Source: Pseudohongiella nitratireducens (GTDB lineage Bacteria; Pseudomonadota; Gammaproteobacteria; Pseudomonadales; Pseudohongiellaceae). Taken from it: DNA of 64,000 bases. This document shows positions 36,574 through 46,791 of the stretch, piece after piece. Positions within the stretch are counted from its first letter, which is position 1. Each line of letters opens with the position of its first letter. The stretch is taken from assembly GCF_001642735.1 (NCBI RefSeq), contig NZ_LWHM01000021.1, positions 170,135-234,134 of the forward strand. The letters are read 5' to 3'. The position numbers and the translations under genes were made by a program. Below the pieces are notes generated by a model. The model was not told the DNA's origin. It saw only the letters and a list, made by a program, of their open reading frames with translations, and did not search any database.

Positions 36574-39500
36574 CGCACTGGTTATCTAAACCGGTAGAGC
36601 GTTTGCTGCAGGATGAGCACTACCCCTATACAAAGCCTGGCAATCGCCATACCCATCAGATTGAAACGGACGTGCTGATCGTTGGCTCCGGCTATGGTGC
36701 TGCAATGGCGGCACTTGCCTTGCTGGAGCCTGATCAGGATGGTCAGCAGCTGTCAGAACGAATATGGATTTTTGAGCGCGGCAAAGAGTACGTGCCTGGT
36801 GATTTTCCGGGCAATTTGTCAGACCTGCCCGGCGAAGTGGGCAGTGGTTCAATAAACAGTCGGGGGCTCTGGGACGTCAGGCTGGGAGATAATGTTGTAA
36901 CAGTCAGTGGGCGTGGCCTGGGTGGCACTTCACTGGTTAATGCCAATGTCGCAGCCCGGCCTTCCGCCGCTGTGCTGGACAAATGGCCTGGTGCAAACAC
37001 GCTCGAGAGCGGTCGCTGGCATACGGAGTTGATGTCAGTTGTGCCGCGGATTGAGAAATTGCTAGGTGTGTCCCGGCACCCGGATATTGCCAATAATGTT
37101 TCTTTTCAGAGCCTGGGGCGAAGCGCTTCAGCAATGGGGGGGAAGGCAGAGCCGGCGCCGTTGACGATCAATTTTGATGGCCCTACGCCTCACAGCGCCC
37201 GGCATGCTCCCTGTAATAACTGCGGTAATTGCGTTACTGGTTGTCACTCCGGTGCCAAGGGTTCCCTTAATATGAATGCCTGGCCGCTGGCGAGACAGCT
37301 GGGTGCGGAGCTGTTTACCGGGGTTGTAGTGAGCCATCTGTCTCGCGAAGAAGGCGGCCGCTGGTTGGTTCATTGTCAGGTTGCTGGCCAGCCTGAGCAG
37401 CGTTTCATGGTTAATTGCAAAACGGTGATACTGGGGGCGGGTACGCTGGGTAGCACCGAAATACTGATGCGCTCTCGTGAAGAAGCCGGACTGTCCTTAT
37501 CGCCAATGCTGGGGCAGCGATTTTCGACAAATGGCGATGCGTTGGTGTTTGGTATTGGTCAGAAGCAACAAGCAAGTAAACAAGCCCCTTTCCCTGGTCC
37601 CGATATTATCGCCACTGATGCAGTCGGACCGACTATTTCCGGGATGGCATCGATCAATATAGATGACAGGGCTCCGCCAGTTACTGTAGAGGATGCTGTT
37701 ATACCCAACGCGCTCCGGGATGTCTGGCAGGAAATGATCGCCAGTCAGGCATTGTTGCGTCACTTCGGTGATGGCAAGTTGTCGCATTGGCATCAGGCCA
37801 ATCCGGAGCATGACCTGCTTGCTCGTTCAGATGAACTGGCCAGACATTCGCAAACCTTGCTGATAATGGGACACGATGAAGGGCAGGGGTGTCTGCAGTG
37901 GGAGGATGACGGTATTCGCCCAAGTTGGCCGGCGGAAGACAGTGATGATAGTTATTATGCCGTACTGGATCGGGCGTTAAGGCAGCATGAAGCAGTTGCT
38001 TTTGATGCGGGGCTGTACTCTCCGAATATCCTCTCACAGCCCTTGCCTCCTGCCTTCCAGAATGTTGTTGAGGGTGCAGATGCTCTTAGTGGCCTGGCCC
38101 TGTCAGTGCACCCGCTGGGTGGTTGCGCAATGGGGGGCAAGCCTGAAGAGGGGGTGGTCAACCCTGACGGGCAGGTATTTTCTTTGGAAGAGGGTGGCGA
38201 TGAGAGTGTATGGAGTGGGCTTTATGTGACAGACGGTGCCATTTTGCCCGGCCCGGTTGGCACAAACCCGTTTTTAACGATAGCCTCTCTGAGTTTTTGT
38301 TTGGGGCGAAAAATACGTCAGCAACTGTCAGGGAAAAAGGCAGTTTTTGCCAGTCACTTCCCCGTCCTGGAAGAGGCATTTCGCGAGATTCCGCCTGGTG
38401 AGCCCCGGCGGCTGCGCTCTGCGACTGACAAGCGCGTTGAAGCACGTTTTAATGAACGTCTGGTGATGCACCTGGATGACAGTAAACGGTCTTTTTTGCC
38501 CTGGAGTCGACGCGGGAAAAACCCATCGCTGCAACGACTCATATCACTGACTGGTCTGGACACTATAGACGCTGATACGAAATCACTTGTTCTTGATGTG
38601 TCATTTTTCTTCGCACAAGACAACTCGCTGGACCAGTGGTTACAACATCCCGCTTCACCCTTAAATGCTCGGGCCACACTAAGCTGTGACACCAAGGGCA
38701 GTATTCTGACAACCGAAGATCGCCACCTGGTCCCTTTAGCGACACTGACTGGTGAGGTATGTATAGGCATACCCAGGTCTCAGGGGATGATCAAGAAAAC
38801 ACTGGGTATCATCAGTGCTCTGCTGCGCTACCTGCGTTACCGGGGTCTGGATCTGCTATGCCGGATTCCTGCTGGCCCGGCACGTTTCATATTACCCGAG
38901 AAAGCCTGGCAAGTGAGATTTGGTAAAGAATCAGGGCAAAAGCAGAAACATAACAGGGGCATCTGGGCAGAAATAAAAAGTTTTATCCGCATTGCCGCGC
39001 TGCAAGCCGAGCCACGCCTGTTGAGTTATCGGTTTGAGTCAGAGCAGGGCTTGAAAATTCAGGGAGAAAAAACACTTTGCTATCGATTGGCGGCTGATGA
39101 TTTGCTGCGTGCCCTGATGGTGTTGCCCGTGACAATACGCCAGGGCAGACAGTGTGATACTGCCGTGCTGGAGCTGGATGGTCAGCGTATCAGTCAAGGT
39201 CCTGCACCGCTGCAGATTACGCGTTCGCCGGATTTGCCTACCTCGGTGATGGCTGCTGCCGGGTTTGGTATGTATGCCTTGCGTTTGGTCATGAAAACGC
39301 ATTTCTGGTCATTTGCCGCGCCCGATTATGCGCAGTATGCCAAGCGCAAAGCGATTGAAACCACGGAAAAGCAAGGGCGTTATTACGAGCCGCCGGATAT
39401 GATTTTCTACGGTGACAATGGTGAGCACCACAGCCTGCCGAAAGAGAAATACGAAAATGCAGAAATGGTTAACGGTAAACCCATACCGGTTGCCCGCCTG

Positions 39501-42254
39501 GTTCGATACCAGCCTTCACACGGTGGAGTTGAATCGCGCCGTTCAATCCTGCTCATACATGGGTTGGCGCACAGTAGTCGTGTTTTCTGGACGGATACTA
39601 TCACCTGCAATTTTACGCAGTATTTTCTGAATAAAAATTATGATGTCTGGATACTGGATCATCGTGTCAGCGCAAACTATGTCAGACACATTGATCCGGA
39701 GCACACCTGGGAACAAATAGCACACCGGGATGTGCCCTGGGCCGTGAAAACGGCATTTAACCAGGCGAACAGGCTATCGTTGCCGGGGCAGGAAAAGGGT
39801 ATCCATGTTTTTGCCCACTGTATCGGCGCTGGTGCCATATCCATGTCAGCATTAAAAGGTGACCTTGATTACGATTATCGCACCCCAGAAGGTCAGTTGA
39901 GTCAGCGTTCGATGCTGGCATCACTTGTCCCTCATGCGGTAACACCGTGGTTGACCGCTTCTGCAGAAAACCGGGTGCGAGCTAATGCCTGGGCTTTGAT
40001 CAAAGAACTTGAGCCCATTAAGGTGATAGAACCATTGCCTTACCGTGACCCGAAACCATTGGAGTTGATTTATGACAGGCTGGCTGCGCTGGCGGTCAAC
40101 CGAGATGAGAGTAAACAGTGGCGGTGGTTATATGGCTTTCGGGATTGGCGTGGCCCCGGGTTTGCGCGCTCAATTTATACACGATATACCATTTTCTGGG
40201 GCCGCCAATGGTGGAATGAGAATATCAGCCGGAAAACCCGCCGGGAGTTTGCAGGGATGATCGGGCCGGTGCCTATCGGAGTCATGCAACAGGTGTATTT
40301 CTCGATGACAAGAGGCCTGCTATCCAGCAAAAGTGGTAATAATGATTTTGTTAAGGCTGATAATTTTGCCGCTCACTGGACGTTTCCGACAATGTTCCTG
40401 CACGGCAATCGCAATACAGTGTTTGATATGGCGTCCTCGCGCCATTCAGCGGATCAGTTAACGCGACTGCGCATCAAGGAGCGTACCGGGGTACTGCCTG
40501 TCGGGCCCTTGAGCCCCAATCAATATGCTGAAGAAAATATCTGGATAGAAGTGCTCAATGATTATGGCCACATGGACATGATTTTCAGCAAAAGTGGTCA
40601 TCTCGATGTCTTCCCGCGACTGCATCGTTTCTTTGAGGCTGTAGAGCGCAAGTCAGTGACCGAAACTTACTCCAGAGCAGATGTAAGTCATGCCGATTTG
40701 CAGAGATTTTGGTCCAGTGCTGGTAGCCAGCAACGTCAAAAACCTGTGACACGCCCTAAAGCGGGACCAGTCATCTCGCGGCCGCAATGGCATGAAAGTG
40801 GGCAGCTTGAGTTGACGGTCTGGGCAGAGGAACAGGGTTTTTGTGCGCTTGAGGCGACAGCCCTGACGACAGATCACGAGTTGGTGAAAGACATGGTGAC
40901 ACCGTTGCCATCGACAGCTTATTCAGAACGAGAGTTCTGGTTAGGCCGGGTGGTTTTTCCAGAGTCAGATCGACAGATAAGTTGGGCGTTTGACTACCCG
41001 GTCGATGATCATAAGTTCCCGGATGAAAAAGATAGTGTAAGCGTTAATCTTGCAGATCTCGACTGGGTGTCAAGGGGACTGGAAAAACAGCAACAAAAGC
41101 ACAGCGAAAAGAATCAGACAGATCTGGCAGATCGTGCCGACGAAGAAGACAGGTTGAGGTTGCTGCTGGGTTCATGTTTCTATCCCGGTACTCCACTTGA
41201 TCGGGAACTGGCACAGCAGGTATTTAGTGGAATGTTCCGTCATGTTAGTCCGGCTGTAGATGATACATGGGCAGGTGTGGATGCTATTGTTTTGCTTGGT
41301 GACCAGATATACGCCGATGCCACAGCCGATCTTTTTGATCCCAAAACGCACTATGAGCGCTACCGCAACCCTTACCAGTTAGCATTGGCGAACCCGGCTG
41401 CTCGCCGCCTTTTCAGCCATGTGCCCAGTTACTTTGCTGTTGATGATCATGAATACCGTGATAACTGGCGTGGCATTCACCAGGGGGACCAGGCAGAATT
41501 TCATTATGCGCGCCAGATGGCAGCACTGTTTCAACGCCATGTACGACCGCAGTCGCCTGAACCTGAAATGGCAAAACTCTGGTACGATTTTGAAAGCATG
41601 GGGTATCCTTTTTTTGTGATAGACAGCCGTTTCCAGCGAGTTACCCAGCCTGAGACTGAGCGCGAGATGCGTCTGCTGGATGATGAGCAGTGGCACGCAC
41701 TGCAGCAATGGTTTTCCGCCCAGGCTGGGGAGCCGGTCATTTTCCTGGTCAGTGGATCACCGATCGCTCCGGTTAGCCGGTCAGTCAGTCAGTACCCCGA
41801 GCTGGCGGTTAACGAAGATTCACTACTGGCCTATCCGGCCTTCCTGTCCAGTCTGGCAAAACTGATTTCAGAGAGTAAAGTTGCAGGTCACCTGGTGTGG
41901 TTGTGCGGGGATCCGCACCTGTCCTGTACGGCCCGACTTTCACTTACAACAACTGATGGTAGTATGGTGAAAATAACGCAGATATGCAGTTCGGGTCTGT
42001 ACGCGCCACTTCCATTTGCCAATGCCAACCCGGCAGCTTATGACTGGCACGAGCCTTTTGACTTTATGCTGACGCATCATGGTCAGGAAAATGCAGTCAG
42101 AGTTGCCGGGGAACAACGCCTGATGAGTGATGCCGCTCAGCATTTCACGCGTTTAACATTGCGGCATCAACTTTCGCACTTTGTTCTTGAGCTGAGTTGT
42201 TATGACGGTTACGGTGATGCCATCACAGACAAAATCGAGTTAGCGCTGGATTAA
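36570..42254 (+). CDS. GMC oxidoreductase / Cys-type hydrolase / PhoD-like phosphatase fusion
   Basis: 1894 residues, GTG start. Residues 30-575 are a GMC flavoenzyme: FAD loop VGSGYG (about 37-42), the cysteine box CNNCGNCVTGC, and C-terminal HPLGGCAMGG with TNPFLTIASLS, closest in type to cholesterol and long-chain alcohol oxidases. Residues 590-960 are unassigned. Residues 980-1370 are an alpha/beta hydrolase with HGLAHSS and a nucleophile elbow AHCIGAG carrying Cys1084, as in PHA synthases, plus a late GHMDMIF histidine. Residues 1530-1890 are PhoD-like (LLLGSC, GDQIY, DDHEYRDNW, CGDPHLSC). No signal peptide is seen. A lipid or sterol-like substrate is inferred. Confidence 0.85.
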   Translation: MTHWLSKPVERLLQDEHYPYTKPGNRHTHQIETDVLIVGSGYGAAMAALALLEPDQDGQQLSERIWIFERGKEYVPGDFPGNLSDLPGEVGSGSINSRGLWDVRLGDNVVTVSGRGLGGTSLVNANVAARPSAAVLDKWPGANTLESGRWHTELMSVVPRIEKLLGVSRHPDIANNVSFQSLGRSASAMGGKAEPAPLTINFDGPTPHSARHAPCNNCGNCVTGCHSGAKGSLNMNAWPLARQLGAELFTGVVVSHLSREEGGRWLVHCQVAGQPEQRFMVNCKTVILGAGTLGSTEILMRSREEAGLSLSPMLGQRFSTNGDALVFGIGQKQQASKQAPFPGPDIIATDAVGPTISGMASINIDDRAPPVTVEDAVIPNALRDVWQEMIASQALLRHFGDGKLSHWHQANPEHDLLARSDELARHSQTLLIMGHDEGQGCLQWEDDGIRPSWPAEDSDDSYYAVLDRALRQHEAVAFDAGLYSPNILSQPLPPAFQNVVEGADALSGLALSVHPLGGCAMGGKPEEGVVNPDGQVFSLEEGGDESVWSGLYVTDGAILPGPVGTNPFLTIASLSFCLGRKIRQQLSGKKAVFASHFPVLEEAFREIPPGEPRRLRSATDKRVEARFNERLVMHLDDSKRSFLPWSRRGKNPSLQRLISLTGLDTIDADTKSLVLDVSFFFAQDNSLDQWLQHPASPLNARATLSCDTKGSILTTEDRHLVPLATLTGEVCIGIPRSQGMIKKTLGIISALLRYLRYRGLDLLCRIPAGPARFILPEKAWQVRFGKESGQKQKHNRGIWAEIKSFIRIAALQAEPRLLSYRFESEQGLKIQGEKTLCYRLAADDLLRALMVLPVTIRQGRQCDTAVLELDGQRISQGPAPLQITRSPDLPTSVMAAAGFGMYALRLVMKTHFWSFAAPDYAQYAKRKAIETTEKQGRYYEPPDMIFYGDNGEHHSLPKEKYENAEMVNGKPIPVARLVRYQPSHGGVESRRSILLIHGLAHSSRVFWTDTITCNFTQYFLNKNYDVWILDHRVSANYVRHIDPEHTWEQIAHRDVPWAVKTAFNQANRLSLPGQEKGIHVFAHCIGAGAISMSALKGDLDYDYRTPEGQLSQRSMLASLVPHAVTPWLTASAENRVRANAWALIKELEPIKVIEPLPYRDPKPLELIYDRLAALAVNRDESKQWRWLYGFRDWRGPGFARSIYTRYTIFWGRQWWNENISRKTRREFAGMIGPVPIGVMQQVYFSMTRGLLSSKSGNNDFVKADNFAAHWTFPTMFLHGNRNTVFDMASSRHSADQLTRLRIKERTGVLPVGPLSPNQYAEENIWIEVLNDYGHMDMIFSKSGHLDVFPRLHRFFEAVERKSVTETYSRADVSHADLQRFWSSAGSQQRQKPVTRPKAGPVISRPQWHESGQLELTVWAEEQGFCALEATALTTDHELVKDMVTPLPSTAYSEREFWLGRVVFPESDRQISWAFDYPVDDHKFPDEKDSVSVNLADLDWVSRGLEKQQQKHSEKNQTDLADRADEEDRLRLLLGSCFYPGTPLDRELAQQVFSGMFRHVSPAVDDTWAGVDAIVLLGDQIYADATADLFDPKTHYERYRNPYQLALANPAARRLFSHVPSYFAVDDHEYRDNWRGIHQGDQAEFHYARQMAALFQRHVRPQSPEPEMAKLWYDFESMGYPFFVIDSRFQRVTQPETEREMRLLDDEQWHALQQWFSAQAGEPVIFLVSGSPIAPVSRSVSQYPELAVNEDSLLAYPAFLSSLAKLISESKVAGHLVWLCGDPHLSCTARLSLTTTDGSMVKITQICSSGLYAPLPFANANPAAYDWHEPFDFMLTHHGQENAVRVAGEQRLMSDAAQHFTRLTLRHQLSHFVLELSCYDGYGDAITDKIELALD

Positions 42255-42258
42255 CACC

Positions 42259-44070
42259 ATGAAGGTTCTTGATTACATTGTTGGGTTTAGTCGTTATGAA
42301 CAGTCCCTCGACGCCGGCCTGCTTAGCCTGACGCGAGAATCTCAGCGGGTAAGAGTGGCTCAGTCTCATAAATCATTGTGGCTGGTCATACTGTCAGGAC
42401 TGGTTTACCTCTATGGCCTTTGGGATGAGGTCGACAGTGGTGCGCTGGTGCTGTGGTTGAGTCTTATTGCATTAGCTGCAGTTATCCGGGTAATGGTCTG
42501 TCGCAGGGTGGAGGCAGGATTGTCGCTAGCGACAGTGCCGGCGCTATATCGTAATGAAGTGAACCTTTATCTGACGTCATTGTTCAGCACATTGGCGGTC
42601 GGCGCAGGTTTCTGGATGGTTGGTCTTGGAGGGTCACCGAGGTCGGTATTCGCCCTCATCCTGCTCTCTTTAATTTACGCGATTGGCACCACGGTCAATT
42701 CTTCCATTCACTTCCGTGGCTTTTGGGTGTTGCTCATTACCAATCTCGGACAGGCCTTTGTTTATCTGACTATATTTGTTCAGCCTGCTGAGATTGAGGT
42801 CAGCGCGGCTATTATTGCCATTGCTATCCTGTTAAATGAATTCGCTCGACGAAATTCCAATATTTTTGCGGACTCAATTCGAATGCGGGATGAAAACAGG
42901 GCGCAGAACATCAAGTTGGAAAAGGATAAGCTCATTATCCAGAAAGCGCTGGATATGGCGACTTCAGCCAATGAAGAGAAGAATCGTTTTATGGCGGCTG
43001 CCAGTCATGACCTAAGGCAGCCCTTGCACGCGTTGACGCTGTTTTTAGGTAGTCTGCGTCATATGGTTCAGGACGAGAAAGTATTGAATGTTGTCGACCG
43101 GATTGATGAGACCACCACCCTGCTTCATGAACAGTTTAACAGCTTGCTGGATTTGTCTAAGTTTGATGCCGGTGTGGTCACTGCCGACGAGGCAGAGTTT
43201 CGTCTCGACCATATGTTGAAAAATATTGCTGATGCCGCACAACAGGAAGCGCAGCAAAAAGATATTTCCTTGCACCTGTACACCACTCCCATCGTGATTC
43301 GTTCTGATATGTTATTGATGGAACGTATGGTGCGAAACCTGGTTACCAATGCGGTACGTTATACCGAGAGTGGTGCGGTCAGCTTGCATACCAGGCGGGT
43401 TCAGCACGGGTTGAATATTGCGGTCATAGACACGGGTGTGGGTATCTCATTGGAAGAGCAGCAGAGAATCTTTCAGGATTATTATCAGGTGAGTAACAAG
43501 GCCCGACAAACCGCGAAAGGCACCGGGCTTGGTCTGGCGATTGTGAAACGTATTGCCAGTCTGCTGGATATTAAAATTACCTTGAAATCGAGCCTGGGTG
43601 GGGGCAGTACATTTAACTTGTTGCTGCCAAACCGAATTGTGGTTGATGAGATTGTCGAGCCGGAGCCCATGCTGAGTAAGGATGTAGATGGGCAAGTGCT
43701 GTCGGGAAAGAAAGTGTTGATTGTTGATGATGATCACTCAATCCTTGATGCCATGACCTCCCTCCTCAATACCTGGGGATGCTATGTTGACGCAGTCGCT
43801 GATGTGAAAAATTTTCGCTTTTACCTGCCGCAAGCAAGTCAGTATGACCTCATCATGCTTGATGATATGCTGGATGATGAACTGACCGGTCTGGATCTGG
43901 CCAGGCAACTGCAGACGACAGTGCCGACATCCAAAATACTTCTGGTCACAGGAAACGCTAACAGTACTCGCCTCAATACCTTGAAAGGGGCAGGATTCAA
44001 AGTGCTGGTTAAACCTGTTGAACACTTGCAGCTTCAGGAAACACTAACCCATATGGCTAATATGTCTTGA
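42259..44070 (+). CDS. Hybrid sensor histidine kinase
   Basis: 603 residues. Five or six hydrophobic segments lie in residues 35-205, then a linker coiled coil. The HisKA box is FMAAASHDLRQPLH with phospho-His250; the ATPase domain shows the N box (NLVTNAVRYT), DTGVGI and GTGLGLAIV. A C-terminal receiver carries Asp535 (LIMLDDM) and Lys in VLVKPVE. The SHDLRQPLH type resembles NahK/ErcS' kinases. It lies five bases after the fusion gene and should signal to the LuxR regulator at the operon start. A strong terminator follows. Confidence 0.93.
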   Translation: MKVLDYIVGFSRYEQSLDAGLLSLTRESQRVRVAQSHKSLWLVILSGLVYLYGLWDEVDSGALVLWLSLIALAAVIRVMVCRRVEAGLSLATVPALYRNEVNLYLTSLFSTLAVGAGFWMVGLGGSPRSVFALILLSLIYAIGTTVNSSIHFRGFWVLLITNLGQAFVYLTIFVQPAEIEVSAAIIAIAILLNEFARRNSNIFADSIRMRDENRAQNIKLEKDKLIIQKALDMATSANEEKNRFMAAASHDLRQPLHALTLFLGSLRHMVQDEKVLNVVDRIDETTTLLHEQFNSLLDLSKFDAGVVTADEAEFRLDHMLKNIADAAQQEAQQKDISLHLYTTPIVIRSDMLLMERMVRNLVTNAVRYTESGAVSLHTRRVQHGLNIAVIDTGVGISLEEQQRIFQDYYQVSNKARQTAKGTGLGLAIVKRIASLLDIKITLKSSLGGGSTFNLLLPNRIVVDEIVEPEPMLSKDVDGQVLSGKKVLIVDDDHSILDAMTSLLNTWGCYVDAVADVKNFRFYLPQASQYDLIMLDDMLDDELTGLDLARQLQTTVPTSKILLVTGNANSTRLNTLKGAGFKVLVKPVEHLQLQETLTHMANMS

Positions 44071-44221
44071 TTGTTGCCTGTGGCACTATCGGCAACAAGC
44101 TGGGCCCGACATGGATAGTCACATGGGGGGAAGGACCCTCCCTGACAGCAGGGCGTCCGATTAGCGTTTGCTTTTGCAGAGCTGGTTGGATAAAAAAGCT
44201 AAATTGTGAATACTCCCATTC

Positions 44222-44259
44222 GAGGCTGGACTCATGGATTGTCCAGCCTCTTATTTTTT
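44222..44259 (+). terminator. Rho-independent terminator of the regulator-enzyme-kinase operon
   Basis: A perfect 10-bp stem (GAGGCTGGAC / GTCCAGCCTC) with a 9-base loop is followed by TTATTTTTT. It lies 150 bases after the hybrid kinase stop and works only rightwards; the opposite side has no U run. It closes the three-gene unit and separates it from convergent argH. Confidence 0.9.
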
Positions 44260-44280
44260 GGGTAGTATGTTAGATAGTTC

Positions 44281-45693
44281 CTAGCGTTGCTGGAGCAGTA
44301 TCCGGCAATTGGCTGCTGCAGCCCGTACTTGCTCGGGTGCTGTGCCACCGATGTGATTACGTGCAGCCACTGAACCTTCCAGCGTTAATACATCGAATAC
44401 ATCTTCGCTAATGCTGTCTGAGAACTGCTGCAACTCGCTCAGACTCAGTTCGCCCAGGTCTTTTTTCTGTTCAATGCCGTAGGCAACCGATTTTCCGACG
44501 ACTTCATGTGCGTCACGGAAGGGCATGCCTTTTTTGACTAAATAGTCAGCCAGGTCAGTGGCGGTTGCATAGCCTTTACGCGCGGCAGTCAGCATGTTTT
44601 CTTTGCGGGTCGTAATAGCTGGCATCATGTCTGCGTAGGCCTTGAGGCAGTCGCTCAGGGTGTCCAAGAGATCAAAAATGGGCTCTTTGTCTTCCTGGTT
44701 GTCTTTGTTGTAGGCAAGGGGCTGGGATTTCATCAGCGTCAGCAATGAAATCAAGTGCCCGTGCACGCGACCTGTTTTGCCTCGGATCAGCTCCGGTACA
44801 TCCGGGTTCTTTTTCTGAGGCATGATGGATGAGCCAGTGCAGAACCTGTCCGGAAGGTCTATAAAGTCAAACTGAGCTGAAGTCCACAAAACCAGCTCTT
44901 CTGAGAATCGTGACAGATGGGTCATGATTAACGAGCCGCAGGCGCTGAGTTCGATGGCAAAGTCGCGGTCACTCACTGAATCCAGTGAATTGCGAGACGG
45001 GCCGTCGAAGCCTAACTGCTCGGCAGTAAAGTGACGGTCAATCGGGTAGGTTGTGCCTGCCAGGGCTGCTGATCCCAGCGGGGAGACGTTCATCCGCTTG
45101 CGACAGTCCAGGAGTCGGCTGTGATCACGGTCCAGCATCTCGTACCAGGCCAGCATATGATGACCAAAAGTCACCGGTTGAGCTGTTTGCAGGTGCGTGA
45201 AGCCCGGCATGATGGTGTCCGCTTCCCGCTCTGCCAATTCAACCAGGGCATATTGCAGACGCGTTAACTCACCGGTCAGATGATCAATGGCATCCCGGAC
45301 ATACAGGCGTATATCCGTGGCTACCTGGTCGTTTCGGGAACGGCCAGTGTGCAGTTTCTTGCCGGTAGGGCCAATGCGTTTGGTGAGTTCGGCTTCGATG
45401 TTCATGTGCACATCTTCCAGCGCAACCGACCACTCCATGCGTCCTTCGGCGATGTCGATGCGAATGGCTTCCAGGCAATCGATGATGCTTTTACATTCGT
45501 CAGCGCTCAGAATGCCTGCCTTCTCCAGCATGCGTGCATGGGCGACAGACCCGGTTATATCCTGGTTCGCCATGCGTTGGTCAAAACTTACCGATGCGGT
45601 GAAGCGTTGTACGAATTCATCCGTCGCTTCTGAAAACCGACCGCCCCAAAGCGTGTTGGAGCCGCTGCCTTGTGTCTTTCCCGAATTACTCAT
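44281..45693 (-). CDS. argH: Argininosuccinate lyase
   Basis: 470 residues. The fumarase-superfamily signature [12 protein letters not shown] with its flexible catalytic loop, the [13 protein letters not shown] segment and the [14 protein letters not shown] region are present. It splits argininosuccinate into arginine and fumarate in the cytoplasm as a tetramer. The start [20 protein letters not shown] is typical after a short polar leader. It is divergent from hemC, as in Pseudomonas, but without the algZ-algR pair found between them there. Confidence 0.98.
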   Translation of the reverse strand: MSNSGKTQGSGSNTLWGGRFSEATDEFVQRFTASVSFDQRMANQDITGSVAHARMLEKAGILSADECKSIIDCLEAIRIDIAEGRMEWSVALEDVHMNIEAELTKRIGPTGKKLHTGRSRNDQVATDIRLYVRDAIDHLTGELTRLQYALVELAEREADTIMPGFTHLQTAQPVTFGHHMLAWYEMLDRDHSRLLDCRKRMNVSPLGSAALAGTTYPIDRHFTAEQLGFDGPSRNSLDSVSDRDFAIELSACGSLIMTHLSRFSEELVLWTSAQFDFIDLPDRFCTGSSIMPQKKNPDVPELIRGKTGRVHGHLISLLTLMKSQPLAYNKDNQEDKEPIFDLLDTLSDCLKAYADMMPAITTRKENMLTAARKGYATATDLADYLVKKGMPFRDAHEVVGKSVAYGIEQKKDLGELSLSELQQFSDSISEDVFDVLTLEGSVAARNHIGGTAPEQVRAAAANCRILLQQR

Positions 45694-45765
45694 CAGTCCC
45701 TACCTGGTTGAAAAGTGGCGGAAGAGTATAGCATGCACCGGGCTGGCAGTCTGCGAGGGCGCATT

Positions 45766-45777
45766 AAATCGCGATTT
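45766..45777. promoter_or_regulatory. 12-bp palindrome in the argH/hemC promoter region
   Basis: AAATCGCGATTT is a perfect palindrome, 49 bases before the hemC start and 73 before argH. Its symmetry and place between divergent genes suggest an operator, but no known regulator site is matched with certainty. Confidence 0.3.
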
Positions 45778-45825
45778 GGCGTAGAATGTTGGCCATCTAG
45801 TCATGATTATGTAATTGGAAGGAAT

Positions 45826-46758
45826 ATGAGCGCAGAAACCATTCGTATTGCCACGCGGCGCAGCCCGCTGGCGTTGTGGCAAGCCGAATATGTCCGCGAT
45901 GAACTGCTGGCACGTAACCCGGAGTTGCAGGTTGAACTGGTCGGTATCGCGACTCGAGGAGACAAGATCCTTGATACGCCATTGGCCAAAATTGGCGGTA
46001 AAGCCCTGTTTGTGAAAGAGCTGGAAGTGGCCATGTTATCGGGTGAGGCTGATATTGCAGTGCACTCGATGAAAGATGTGCCGATGGAGTTTCCTGATGG
46101 GCTCTTTTTACCTGTGATCTGTCCACGGGAAGACCCCAGAGATGCTTTTGTCTCCAATCATTATCATTCCGTCGATGAGTTGCCACAGGGGGCTCATGTC
46201 GGTACTGCAAGCTTGCGCCGACAATGCCAGCTGATGGCAGCACGGCCAGACCTGAAGATCAGCAGCCTGAGAGGGAATGTTCAGACCCGTCTGGGCAAAC
46301 TGGACAGCGGTGAGTTTGATGCAATTGTGCTGGCCTCTGCCGGTTTGCTGCGACTCAAGATGGAGTCACGAATTGCTCAGTATCTGCCCGACACCCTGTC
46401 TTTACCAGCAGGCGGTCAGGGAGCGGTTGGCATAGAATGTCGCAGCGACGATGCCAGGGTCATCGAGTTGCTCAAACCGCTGCATGATGTTGATACTGCA
46501 GATCGGGTGATGGCCGAGCGTGCCCTGAATCGTCGCCTCGAAGGCGGGTGTCAGGTGCCGATTGCCTGTTACGCCGAGTTGAATGGCGATGATCTTTGGT
46601 TGCGTGGGCTGGTTGGCTCAGTCGATGGCAAGACGATTTTGCGCACGGAAAAAACCGGGCACCGTCGTGATGCTGAAAAGATGGGGATTGAGGCTGCCGA
46701 GCACTTGCTGGCGCAAGGGGCTGACAAAATCCTGGCAGAATTATACGCTAACAGTTAA
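45826..46758 (+). CDS. hemC: Porphobilinogen deaminase (hydroxymethylbilane synthase)
   Basis: 310 residues from the ATG at 45826, which has GGAAGGA upstream; the longer frame adds 37 non-conserved residues. [18 protein letters not shown], the [22 protein letters not shown] segment, SLRRQCQL and the cofactor-binding cysteine in [13 protein letters not shown] are present. It joins four porphobilinogens into hydroxymethylbilane, using a covalently bound dipyrromethane. It is the first gene of hemC-hemD-hemX-hemY. Confidence 0.98.
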   Translation: MSAETIRIATRRSPLALWQAEYVRDELLARNPELQVELVGIATRGDKILDTPLAKIGGKALFVKELEVAMLSGEADIAVHSMKDVPMEFPDGLFLPVICPREDPRDAFVSNHYHSVDELPQGAHVGTASLRRQCQLMAARPDLKISSLRGNVQTRLGKLDSGEFDAIVLASAGLLRLKMESRIAQYLPDTLSLPAGGQGAVGIECRSDDARVIELLKPLHDVDTADRVMAERALNRRLEGGCQVPIACYAELNGDDLWLRGLVGSVDGKTILRTEKTGHRRDAEKMGIEAAEHLLAQGADKILAELYANS

Positions 46759-46791
46759 TCCGCACTATTTGTCTAAGTAGCAGGCAGAAAT

